DNA from: DATAES01 sp036493595
GTDB taxonomy: Bacteria > Actinomycetota > Acidimicrobiia > Acidimicrobiales > JACDCH01
DNA length: 64,000 bases
Direction: 5' to 3'
Assembly (NCBI GenBank): GCA_036493595.1
Contig: DASXPN010000133.1
Coordinates: forward strand, 12,107-76,106
Below the pieces are notes generated by a model that worked only from the letters and a program-made list of their open reading frames with translations, ran no database searches and was not told the DNA's origin. Shown piece by piece: positions 54,638 through 64,000 of the stretch; positions within the stretch are counted from its first letter, which is position 1, and every line of letters begins with the position of its first letter. The position numbers were made by a program, and so were the translations under genes.

Positions 54638-57262
54638 CTAGCTCCCGTACTGGCGGATGAGCTTGGCGACCAAGGAGGTCCAGCCGGTCTGATGCGACGC
54701 ACCGAGGCCCTTGCCCGTGTCGCCGTGGAAGTACTCGGAGAAGGTGACCTCGTCCTTCCAGTACTGATCGTGGTCGAAGAGGTCGACGCCCCCGTTGCTG
54801 GCGCGCCGGCCATCGGCGTCGGGCACGAACAACGCCGTCAACCGATGGGCAAGCTCACCCGAGACCTCCCACAAGGTGCACTCTCGCCCTGAGCCCGTCG
54901 GGAACTCCACGGTGAACTCGTCACCGAGATAGTGGTGGAACTTCTGCAGCGACTCGATCATCAGGTAGTTGAGCGGGAACCACACCGGACCCCGCCAGTT
55001 CGAGTTGCCGCCGAACAGATACGTGTCGGAGTCGCTCGGTTGGTAGCGGACCTCGTATTTCTCACCCTCGAGGTCGAGCTGCACCGGATCCGCCTCGTGT
55101 TCCTTCGACACGGAGCGAAGCCCGTGCGCCGACAAGAACTCGGTCTCGTCGAGCATGCGCATCAGGATGCGGCGCAGGCGGTCGGGGCCGACCAACGCCA
55201 ACAGGTGACGCTCCCGCGAGCCGCCGAAGTCGGCCATGTGCAGGCTGTGACATTGCTCGGGCCGCTTGCGGATGAACCACGCCGCTCGCTCGCGGAACTC
55301 GGGCAGGTTCTCCAGCACCCGTCGATCGAAGACCTCGATCGCGAAGAGTGGGATCAGCCCGACCCACGAACGCACCTTCAACGGCATTCGTCCGCCGTAC
55401 TGGTCGACGAGCACGTCGTAGAAGAAGCCGTCGTCCTCGTCCCACAACGAGTAGCCGTCGCGCTGGGTAGCGGCAGAACCGATGGCGAGGAAGTGCTCGA
55501 AGAACTTCGTGGCCACGTCCTCGTACGTCGGGTCGTGGTGCGCGAGCTCGACCGCGATGGCGAGCATGTTGAGGCAGTACATCGCCATCCACGACGTCGC
55601 ATCCGATTGCTCGAGGATGTGACCGCTCGGCAGCGGACGTGACCGGTCGAACAAGCCGATGTTGTCGAGGCCGAGGAAGCCACCTTCGAACAAATTGTTG
55701 CCCTCGGCGTCCTTGCGATTCACCCACCAGCTGAAGTTCATGAGCAGCTTGTGGAACATGCGCTCGAGGAAGTCCCAGTCCCGCTCGCCGCGCTGTATGG
55801 CGTCGATCTTGAACACGCGCCAGGCGGCCCACGCATGGACGGGCGGGTTCACGTCGTCGAAGGCCCACTCGTACGCGGGCAGCTCGCCGTTCGGATGCAT
55901 GTACCACTCGCGGCAGAACAACAGCAGCTGCTGCTTCGCGAAATCGGGGTCCACGAGGGCGAGCGGGACCATGTGGAACGCGAGGTCCCATGCGGCGTAC
56001 CAGGGGTACTCCCACTCGTCGGGCATCGAGATGATGTCGGCGTTGTAGATGTGCGGCCAGTGGGCGTTGCGGCCCTCGTCGCGACCCGCGGGTGGCGGCG
56101 GCATCGACGGGTCGCCTTCGAGCCATTGCTTCACGTCGTACCGGTAATGCTTCTTCGCCCACAGCAGCCCGGCCAGCGCCCGGCGTTGCACATGGCGCGC
56201 CTCGCTCGGCGCACCCGGCGCCAGCTCCGCGTAGAACTGGTCGGCCTCCTCGTGGCGCGATGCCAGCGTCTCGTCGAAGTCCGGGCCGAAGGGATGGTCG
56301 TGAGGCTGGTCGCTCAACCGCAGCCGGATGGTCTCGGTCGCGCCGGGGTCGATGGTGAGCTGGTACCACGCCGCGGTCTTCGTGCCGCTCGACGCGGGAT
56401 TGACCGTCGCCGTGCCGCGGATGACGTGGTCGTTGATGCCGTCCTTCGGGTAGGGCGTCGAGTTGGTCGAGCCGTAGAGGCGCTCGTAGTTCGTCTCGTT
56501 GTCGCAGAACAGCCACGTCGCCGCGGGCGAGCCCTCCGCGGCGAGCCAGCGCTGACCGAACAGCGCGTGGCCGGCCTCGATGCGATCGCCGTCGAGCTGC
56601 AGCCACGGATGGCGATCGTCGCGTCCCCATGTCCACGTGTTGCGGAACCACAGCGTCGGCAGCACGTGGAGGGGCGCCGGATCCGGACCGCGGTTCGTGC
56701 ACTCGATCACGATGCACACGTCCTCGGGTGCCGCCTTCGCGTAGGTCAGCTCGATGTCGAAGTACCGGTTCTCGTCGAACACACCGGTGTCGACGAGCTC
56801 GTACTCGGGCTTACCGACCCCGCGCCGCCGGTTCTCGGCGACGAGGTCGTCGTACGGGAAGGCCCGCTGCGGGTACTTGTACAGCCAGCGCATCCACGAG
56901 TGAGTGGGCGTGCTGTCGAGCGGCCACCAGTACTCCTTCACGTCCTCGCCGTGATTGCCCTCGGAGTTGGTCAGGCCGAAGAGCCGCTCCTTCAGGATCG
57001 GGTCGTTGCCATTCCAGAGCGCGAGCCCGAAGCACAGATGCATCCAGCGGTCGCAGATGCCGCCGAGGCCGTCCTCGCCCCAGCGGTACGCCCGTGACCG
57101 GGCATGGTCATGCGGGAAGTAGTCCCACGCGGTGCCGCCCGGGCTGTAGTCCTCGCGGACCGTGCCCCACTGCCGCGCCGGAAGGTAGGGGCCCCACCAC
57201 TTCCACCGGGCGGTGCCATCGCGGTCCTCGTCGAGTCGATGTTGCTCTGCGTCGCCACGCAC
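54638..57262 (-). CDS. GH63-like alpha-glucosidase
   Basis: An 874-residue cytoplasmic glycoside hydrolase with the (alpha/alpha)6 catalytic region of family GH63/MGH1. Characteristic pieces are EWEYPWYAAWDLAFHMVPLA, then GGFLGLDNIGLFDRSRPLP, SDATSWMAMYCLNMLAIA and NSNWRGPVWFPLNYLMIE, the last close to the usual catalytic-base region. An N-terminal beta-sandwich (about 20-360) precedes it. Family members act on alpha-glucosyl or mannosyl-glycerate-type substrates. There is no signal peptide, so an internal sugar or glycogen-derived compound is likely. The GTG at 57262 avoids overlap with the upstream phosphatase. Confidence 0.88.
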   Translation of the reverse strand: MRGDAEQHRLDEDRDGTARWKWWGPYLPARQWGTVREDYSPGGTAWDYFPHDHARSRAYRWGEDGLGGICDRWMHLCFGLALWNGNDPILKERLFGLTNSEGNHGEDVKEYWWPLDSTPTHSWMRWLYKYPQRAFPYDDLVAENRRRGVGKPEYELVDTGVFDENRYFDIELTYAKAAPEDVCIVIECTNRGPDPAPLHVLPTLWFRNTWTWGRDDRHPWLQLDGDRIEAGHALFGQRWLAAEGSPAATWLFCDNETNYERLYGSTNSTPYPKDGINDHVIRGTATVNPASSGTKTAAWYQLTIDPGATETIRLRLSDQPHDHPFGPDFDETLASRHEEADQFYAELAPGAPSEARHVQRRALAGLLWAKKHYRYDVKQWLEGDPSMPPPPAGRDEGRNAHWPHIYNADIISMPDEWEYPWYAAWDLAFHMVPLALVDPDFAKQQLLLFCREWYMHPNGELPAYEWAFDDVNPPVHAWAAWRVFKIDAIQRGERDWDFLERMFHKLLMNFSWWVNRKDAEGNNLFEGGFLGLDNIGLFDRSRPLPSGHILEQSDATSWMAMYCLNMLAIAVELAHHDPTYEDVATKFFEHFLAIGSAATQRDGYSLWDEDDGFFYDVLVDQYGGRMPLKVRSWVGLIPLFAIEVFDRRVLENLPEFRERAAWFIRKRPEQCHSLHMADFGGSRERHLLALVGPDRLRRILMRMLDETEFLSAHGLRSVSKEHEADPVQLDLEGEKYEVRYQPSDSDTYLFGGNSNWRGPVWFPLNYLMIESLQKFHHYLGDEFTVEFPTGSGRECTLWEVSGELAHRLTALFVPDADGRRASNGGVDLFDHDQYWKDEVTFSEYFHGDTGKGLGASHQTGWTSLVAKLIRQYGS

Positions 57263-57276
57263 GGCTCGACAGTCTG

Positions 57277-57861
57277 TCAGGTGGCGGGGGCGTTCCAGGC
57301 GTCGATCGCGGGAGTGCCGTGCTCCCACCCGAGGACGGACAGCGTGGCGGGGTCGAGGACGAGGTGGCGCCCGAATCCAGGTTCGATGCCGAGCCAGCGC
57401 GCTCCGAGCACCCGCAGGAAGTGGCCGTGCGCGAACACCAGAGCGTCGCCGCCCGCGCCGCGAGCGCGCACGATCACCCCGTCAGCGCGGGCGGCAACCT
57501 GTTCGATCCCTTCGCCGTTCGGCACGCCGTCGCGCCACAGGAACCAGTCGGATTGCAGCTTCTCGCGGATCTCGGCCGTGGTGATGCCCTCGTAGTCGCC
57601 GTAGTCCCACTCGCGCAGGTTCTCATCGACGATCGCGTCGGGATAACCGGCAAGGGACGCGGTGTCGCGAGCGCGGGACAGCGGCGAGCTCAACACGAGC
57701 GCAAAGCTTCGGCCGCGCAGCGCGTGCTCGAGCTTGCTCGCGACCGCGCGTCCTTCGTCGGTGAGCTGTACGTCCGTGCGGCCGGTGTGCCTGCCGTTGC
57801 GCGACCACTCCGTTTCGCCGTGGCGGACGACCGTCAGCCGGTTCTCCGCCGTGGCCGGCAT
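57277..57861 (-). CDS. Histidine phosphatase family protein
   Basis: A 194-residue enzyme of the phosphoglycerate-mutase-like phosphatase group. The RHGET motif (His14) carries the phospho-histidine. SSPLSRARDTA supplies the second Arg, and AHGHFLRVL holds the second catalytic His. It probably hydrolyses a sugar phosphate, given its place one base after pgi and before a glucosidase. It is not a glycolytic mutase: length and the short loops fit the phosphatase branch. ATG start at 57861. Confidence 0.88.
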   Translation of the reverse strand: MPATAENRLTVVRHGETEWSRNGRHTGRTDVQLTDEGRAVASKLEHALRGRSFALVLSSPLSRARDTASLAGYPDAIVDENLREWDYGDYEGITTAEIREKLQSDWFLWRDGVPNGEGIEQVAARADGVIVRARGAGGDALVFAHGHFLRVLGARWLGIEPGFGRHLVLDPATLSVLGWEHGTPAIDAWNAPAT

Positions 57862-57862
57862 G

Positions 57863-59482
<1,620 letters not shown>

Positions 59483-59486
59483 GGCG

Positions 59487-60518
<1,032 letters not shown>

Positions 60519-60562
60519 GTCGAGGGCTTCCCTTCGTCGCCGGTTCCCGCTGGCGCTTCTTC

Positions 60563-62476
60563 CTACATCGTGGCCGAGCGCTTCGCTCGCAGTAGCTCCG
60601 CCACCGACCATGCTTGGAACGGACAGCCCGAGGCGCGGTGAGGCAGATCTCCGTCGGCGGTCTCGGACACGGACCCGAGTCCCCACTCGCCGATGTGGGC
60701 GAGAGCGCCGTCGATGAGCCCGTCGACCTCGAGCCCCGCCCACCTGCAGGCGTCGACGTACGGCCCGAGCAACCACGGCCACACCGTCCCTTGGTGATAC
60801 GCCCGATCACGCTCGGCGGGCCCGCCCCGATGGCGCCCGATGTAGCCGGGGTCGTCGGGGGTGAGCGATCGCATCCCGATCGACGTCACCAGGGGCGCGC
60901 AGGCGCGCACGATCGCAACCGCCGTTGTCGGGTCGTCGATGGGTCCGTCGGGCAGCGAGACCGCGAGCAGTTGATTGGGGCGGACGGTTGCGTCGTCGGG
61001 GTCGACGACATCGAGCAGCCCGAGCCCGTCGGGACGCACGAACCGAGCGATGAACGAGCGTCTCGCCCGCGCGGCCAACGAGCTGAGGTTGTCGGCCAGC
61101 GGCGGGTCGCTGGCCCGCAGCAGCCGGGCCATCCCCTGCAGGCCGCTGATCCACAGCGCGTTGACCTCGACCGGCTTGCCCACTCTCGGCGTGATCGGAG
61201 TGCCGTCGACGCGCGCATCCATCCACGTCAGCGCCCACCCCTCGGCGCCTTGGGTGATGAGCCCGTCGCTGTCGACCTTGATGCCGAAGCGAGTGCCGGC
61301 CATGTGATGGTCGACGATGTCGCGCACGGTTGTTGCCAGTTGATGCGCGAGGTCCGCGTCGCCCGAGACGGTCACGTGCCGGCTCAGCGCGTGCAGGAAC
61401 CACATGGCGGCGTCGACAGTGTTGTATTCGAGTCCGCCGGCATCTGCGGTGTTGGCCAGCATTCCTTCGCTGACAGTGCTCGCCATCCGTTCGAGGAGTG
61501 CTCGGCCCGCGTCGATGCGGTTCGCGCACAGGAACAGGCCCTCGTACGACGTGAGCGAATCGCGCGACCAGTCGCCGAACCATGGATAGCCGGCAACGAC
61601 GGTTGCCCCGTTCGACGTGTGGACGACGAACTGATCCGCGGCAAGCACGAGATGGCGCTCGTCGTCGTCCCGCGCCCCGGCCGCGGCGACGAGATCAGCG
61701 GTGCGCTGCCGCGCTTGGTCGATGATGGTCGCCGCGTGGGGCGGCGCGCTCTCGAGGTCGCCGGCCCAGGCCTCGACGGCGATCTCGTCGCCGGTGTGCA
61801 GCTCCGCGCTGAACGTGCCCGCGCGCCAGATGTCCTCCCGGTCGTTCAAGCCGCGCGCTGCTTCTTCGCGGTGACGTTCGCCCCGCCACCAGGACGCGCC
61901 GGTCGCGTCGAACGCCGGTCCACGAACGCGGTATGCGTGCTCGAACACCAAGCCGTCCGCCGTTGCTTCGACGTCGGGATCGGCGGCCGCGAACCGTTCG
62001 CCATGCACGTCTCGCCACGTACACAGCACCTCGAGCTCGAGTCGCACTGGTTGGGGCGCGTGCACGAGACGATGCGTGACACCAACCGCGGGGCGACCGT
62101 GCACCATCGCCACTTCGGCCTGGACGACGATGTCACCGACCGCCCACCGCCACGACGGGAGCCCGTCGCGCACGCTGAACGACGCGAGGTGCAGATGGCC
62201 GGCGGGCGCGATCGTGCCGTCGGACCACTCGTGGGTGGCGAGCCGGATGTGGCGGTCGCCGAGGACCAAGATCGGATCGAGCGCGATGAGCCCCATCATC
62301 CGTCCGATCGGTGCCTGCGTCGCCACCACGAGCAAGCCGTGGTAGCGGCGGGTGCGCAACCCGCCCGCCGTGCCCATGGCGTAGCCACCGGCACCGTCGC
62401 TCACGAGCCACTCGCGCGCCGAGGCCTCGTCGAGGTCGCCCGTCACCTGCCGTCCCACCCGTATCTCCGTCGTCAC
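60563..62476 (-). CDS. Glycogen debranching enzyme (amylo-alpha-1,6-glucosidase type)
   Basis: A 637-residue enzyme of the archaeal/bacterial GDE type. An N-terminal beta domain includes WLVSDGAGGYAMGTAGGLRT and RRYHGLLV. The catalytic (alpha/alpha)6 domain has YPWFGDWSRDSL, GGLEYNTVDAAMWFL, GKPVEVNALW and the late AYHQGTVWPWLLGPYVDA segment, with conserved acidic residues. It removes alpha-1,6 branches from glycogen-like polymers. It starts the minus-strand sugar cluster. The start is uncertain among TTG 62485, GTG 62479 and GTG 62476; a strong hairpin separates it from the tRNA upstream. Confidence 0.9.
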   Translation of the reverse strand: MTTEIRVGRQVTGDLDEASAREWLVSDGAGGYAMGTAGGLRTRRYHGLLVVATQAPIGRMMGLIALDPILVLGDRHIRLATHEWSDGTIAPAGHLHLASFSVRDGLPSWRWAVGDIVVQAEVAMVHGRPAVGVTHRLVHAPQPVRLELEVLCTWRDVHGERFAAADPDVEATADGLVFEHAYRVRGPAFDATGASWWRGERHREEAARGLNDREDIWRAGTFSAELHTGDEIAVEAWAGDLESAPPHAATIIDQARQRTADLVAAAGARDDDERHLVLAADQFVVHTSNGATVVAGYPWFGDWSRDSLTSYEGLFLCANRIDAGRALLERMASTVSEGMLANTADAGGLEYNTVDAAMWFLHALSRHVTVSGDADLAHQLATTVRDIVDHHMAGTRFGIKVDSDGLITQGAEGWALTWMDARVDGTPITPRVGKPVEVNALWISGLQGMARLLRASDPPLADNLSSLAARARRSFIARFVRPDGLGLLDVVDPDDATVRPNQLLAVSLPDGPIDDPTTAVAIVRACAPLVTSIGMRSLTPDDPGYIGRHRGGPAERDRAYHQGTVWPWLLGPYVDACRWAGLEVDGLIDGALAHIGEWGLGSVSETADGDLPHRASGCPFQAWSVAELLRAKRSATM

Positions 62477-62492
62477 CACCGGCAATGTTGGT

Positions 62493-62522
62493 TCACCGTG
62501 GCCCCCTTGGGGGCCACGGTGA
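62493..62522. terminator. Perfect 14-bp hairpin between tRNA-Sec and the debranching enzyme gene
   Basis: TCACCGTGGCCCCC (62493-62506) and GGGGGCCACGGTGA (62509-62522) are exact complements with only TT between them. In the minus direction it comes 20 bases after the tRNA 3' end and probably ends its transcript. No T-tract. Confidence 0.7.
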
Positions 62523-62542
62523 CCCGGAGTCGGGAAAGGCAG

Positions 62543-62638
62543 TGGCGGAGGTGGACGGGAATCGAACCCGCCGTCGTGGGATCACCACGACCACCCGCTT
62601 TGAAGGCGGGGGAGCCCACCAGGTACCCAGACACCTCC
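62543..62638 (-). tRNA. selC: Selenocysteine tRNA, anticodon TCA
   Basis: A 96-base tRNA including an encoded CCA. The acceptor arms GGAGGTG and CACCTCC pair and are followed by G and CCA. The T arm is GGCGGGTTCGATTCCCGTC-like. The anticodon loop CTTCAAA carries TCA (62603-62601), which reads UGA. A long variable arm, GTCGTGG-TGAT-CCCACGAC, makes it class II. TCA anticodon, length and the GGAGGTGTCTGG 5' end together identify tRNA-Sec and not tRNA-Ser or -Leu. It reads as intact. No selA, selB or selD lies in the window. The 151 bases upstream (62639-62789) show nothing recognisable. Confidence 0.95.
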
Positions 62639-62789
62639 GAGCCGGAACGTAGCTGGTCAGCGTGTGTCAGCTCGCACGACGTGACCACGCGTTGCACTGA
62701 CGAGGTCCGCGAGAAGTCCGCGACTTCAGTGCGGCGGACGCGGTCTCAAGTCCGGTCGATCAGACCCGGGTCGCAGTTGTGGGTATTCG

Positions 62790-63157
62790 TCAGCTGTCGC
62801 GCGAGACGAGGAGCGCCACGACGTCGTCTTCGACTTCCTGACCAGAGGCGGCTCCCACGAGCAGGTCCGCGAAACCCCGATCATCCGCCGGCATCAGTGC
62901 CGAGCCATTCTTCCCATTGCGATCGAGAACCCAGCGGGCCAGCAGGAACGCCGTCCGCTTGTTGCCTTCACCGAAACCCTGGGCCCGCGCCACCCTGTAC
63001 GCGAGAACACTGGCGGCGATTACGGGATCGTCGATTCGTCGATCGTCGCGAGTGCCGTCGCAACGCGATCAAGATCGTCGGGCTCGTCGAACCACTCATC
63101 TGGCGATCGCGTTTCATGGTTGATGGCGACGGCCAACGCCAACGAAGGGCGCCTCAA
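62790..63157 (-). pseudogene. doc: Doc/Fic-family toxin broken by an 8-bp tandem duplication
   Basis: The reading frame starts at a TTG overlapping the antitoxin stop (TTGA). It encodes a Doc-like N-terminus (LALAVAINHETRSPDEWFDE) but stops at a TAA after 45 codons. The remainder continues in another frame with AASVLAYRVARAQ and the Fic/Doc core GFGEGNKRTAFLLARW. The break coincides with two adjacent copies of ATCGACGA (minus strand; 63028-63035 and 63036-63043 on plus). Removing one copy restores a single 119-residue Doc. Intact Doc phosphorylates EF-Tu. As sequenced, no full toxin is made. Confidence 0.8.
63028..63043. repeat. Tandem 8-bp duplication inside doc
   Basis: TCGTCGAT occurs twice in direct succession on the plus strand. 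The unit is not a multiple of three and shifts the doc frame. Confidence 0.85.
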
Positions 63158-63276
63158 TGCTCGCGGAGATAGGTGAGCAGATCTCTGTACTCGTTCAACC
63201 GCTCCGCGAGCCAGGCGCGGTCTTCGGCGTCGAGCTCGTGAAGACGCTCAGTTGCCCTGCGTTCAGACCGAGCCAT
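63154..63276 (-). CDS. Small antitoxin partner of Doc (40 aa)
   Basis: A 40-residue ORF: charged, helical and ending EYRDLLTYLREH. Its stop overlaps the TTG start of doc, the usual toxin-antitoxin gene order and coupling. It lacks an AbrB-like DNA-binding domain, so it is shorter than Phd. Small Doc partners with this C-terminal pattern occur in actinobacteria as far as I recall. A TACGAT element lies 6 bases before the ATG, so the message may be leaderless. It appears intact while its toxin is broken. Confidence 0.65.
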   Translation of the reverse strand: MARSERRATERLHELDAEDRAWLAERLNEYRDLLTYLREH

Positions 63277-63352
63277 CCGCAAATCGTACCCGTGACAACT
63301 CATCCAGAACGAGCGTTCTTGGCAACACGACCGTCGAGGCCAGCGCTATGTG

Positions 63353-63463
63353 TCAGTTGGAGATGGCGTCGAGGAACGCTGCCTCTTCCTCGTCGCTGAG
63401 ATCGTCGACGACCGGCTTTGCGGACGGATCCCGGATGCGGGCGCGCGCGAGTTGTTCCCTCAC
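63353..63463 (-). CDS. Doubtful small acidic ORF (36 aa)
   Basis: A short frame from a GTG at 63463, encoding an Arg-containing N-terminus and an acidic helix DDLSDEEEAAFLDAISN. The frame is also open for 16 codons upstream but without a good start. The composition looks protein-like and antitoxin-like, but no partner or family is evident. The rest of 63277-63575 shows nothing I can name. Confidence 0.3.
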   Translation of the reverse strand: MREQLARARIRDPSAKPVVDDLSDEEEAAFLDAISN

Positions 63464-63575
63464 GGGTAGCTCGAGATCGCCACCAGGCTCGGGTTCGGTG
63501 GGTGCGTCGACATCTCAGTTCCCAAGTCTATGGACCGCTGGCTGGTCGGGAGTCTTCGCTTGGGAGCGGGCGCGC

Positions 63576-64000
63576 TCAGCGCCGTGCCTGTAGCCGAGCA
63601 TTCATGAGCGCGAGATCGAACTCCGTCGGGTCGATTGGACCTCCGACCCAATCGCTCAGCTCCTGGTTTTGGTGGTGATCGGGGTCAGCCAAGACACGAA
63701 GGAGCAGTTCGTAGCCACCCGATCCGCCGCAGTCCTCGGGTGGACAGCGGTTCGCGCCGTCGACGCATACGGCTGACTTCAGTCCGATCGGCAACCGGCA
63801 GAGACCTTCGACGATGATCTCATGCTCCCACGAGTCGCCGAAGTCGTACTCGTACGCGAAGCGGGCGGTATCACCGATCGCAGCCAGCACCGTCACGGCT
63901 TTCTCATCGAGTTCATCGGCCGGGTACTCGTCGAACTGCATCCCGTAACGAGTTCCCCCGATCTCGAACGCATGAAGGTGACTGTCATGCCACCCCATCG
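63576..64000 (-). CDS. Plasmid pRiA4b ORF-3-like protein, partial at the window edge
   Basis: The C-terminal 140 or so residues of a pRiA4b ORF-3 family protein; the 5' end lies beyond the window. Diagnostic sequence: MGWHDSHLHAFEIGG, then YEYDFGDSWEHEI and PPEDCGGSGGYELLL, with a final helix DPTEFDLALMNARL. Cysteines in AVCVDGANRCPPEDCGG may bind metal. The family is often found near mobile or plasmid genes, but its function is unknown. The frame is intact to the edge. Confidence 0.88.
   Translation of the reverse strand, partial: MGWHDSHLHAFEIGGTRYGMQFDEYPADELDEKAVTVLAAIGDTARFAYEYDFGDSWEHEIIVEGLCRLPIGLKSAVCVDGANRCPPEDCGGSGGYELLLRVLADPDHHQNQELSDWVGGPIDPTEFDLALMNARLQARR

Noticed and set aside
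62543..62638. tRNA-Ser or tRNA-Leu as alternative reading of the class II tRNA
   Set aside because: The anticodon is TCA and the 5' sequence and length fit tRNA-Sec.
62790..63157. doc as a selenoprotein or programmed frameshift gene
   Set aside because: The interrupting codon is TAA, not TGA, and the break coincides with an exact tandem duplication, which is a simpler cause.
62639..64000. A mobile island at the right end
   Set aside because: A toxin-antitoxin remnant and a pRiA4b ORF-3-like gene next to a tRNA are suggestive, but no integrase, transposase or att repeat is visible.

Overview
The window is GC-rich and densely coded, with mostly short gaps, many GTG and TTG starts, and frequent 4-base stop/start overlaps (ATGA, GTGA, TTGA). 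Gene content points to an actinobacterium. The signs are a GlnR-type orphan OmpR regulator, glutamine synthetases of the GlnA1, GlnA2 and GlnII kinds, GlnE, a SigB-like sigma factor, a bacterial protein O-mannosyltransferase, and DUF2510 and DUF5995 proteins. Acidimicrobiia is my best guess, but that is inference. The window carries a selenocysteine tRNA.

Layout. 0-13.5 kb is envelope and housekeeping: a class A penicillin-binding protein; a membrane protein with a trypsin-like fold that has lost its catalytic His and Ser; an FxsA / Nudix / metallo-beta-lactamase operon; an orphan PAS histidine kinase; a LolD/FtsX-type ABC pair; and, on the minus strand, a coupled lipoprotein / O-mannosyltransferase / PAP2 operon. 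13.6-16.5 kb holds two DUF2510 membrane proteins of matching design, one built on an Hsp70 ATPase domain. 16.5-18.8 kb is iron-sulfur biology: an Mrp-like carrier, a SufR-like regulator and an ErpA/IscA protein. 18.8-25 kb has a large unrecognised membrane protein, a Tat lipoprotein with a thioredoxin-like look, a compact 2Fe-2S/molybdenum-hydroxylase fusion, RidA, a 52-residue membrane protein, a cold-shock protein and a DUF5995 protein.

25-30 kb is a nitrogen island: a GlnR-like regulator coupled to glnA2, then divergently glnII, then glnA1, with an 11-bp-spaced GlnR-like operator between glnA2 and glnII. An aquaporin follows. The matching adenylyltransferase glnE lies at 37.4-40 kb, divergent from NAD synthetase. 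30.9-37.4 kb has FUSC- and DoxX-like membrane proteins, a CopC-CopD fusion with YcnI (copper), a methyltransferase, a secreted helical protein and an acetyltransferase.

41.8-49 kb is a branched-chain-amino-acid-type ABC system in which both permeases and both ATPases are one polypeptide. It is coupled to a secreted protein and a fatty-acid-hydroxylase-like enzyme, with a divergent solute-binding protein. 49-52 kb has a HAD hydrolase and a coupled three-gene unit with two ferritin-like diiron proteins. 52.5-62.5 kb has a sigma factor and a tightly packed six-gene minus-strand sugar cluster: debranching enzyme, 6-phosphogluconate dehydrogenase, glucose-6-phosphate isomerase, histidine phosphatase, GH63 glucosidase and an FAD amine oxidase. 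The last 1.5 kb holds tRNA-Sec, a toxin-antitoxin locus whose doc toxin is broken by an 8-bp tandem duplication, and a partial pRiA4b ORF-3-like gene.

No CRISPR array, insertion sequence, integrase or rRNA was seen. No gene-free stretch exceeds about 300 bases. The largest are 52256-52545, which has one possible promoter, and 63277-63575, which has one doubtful small ORF.
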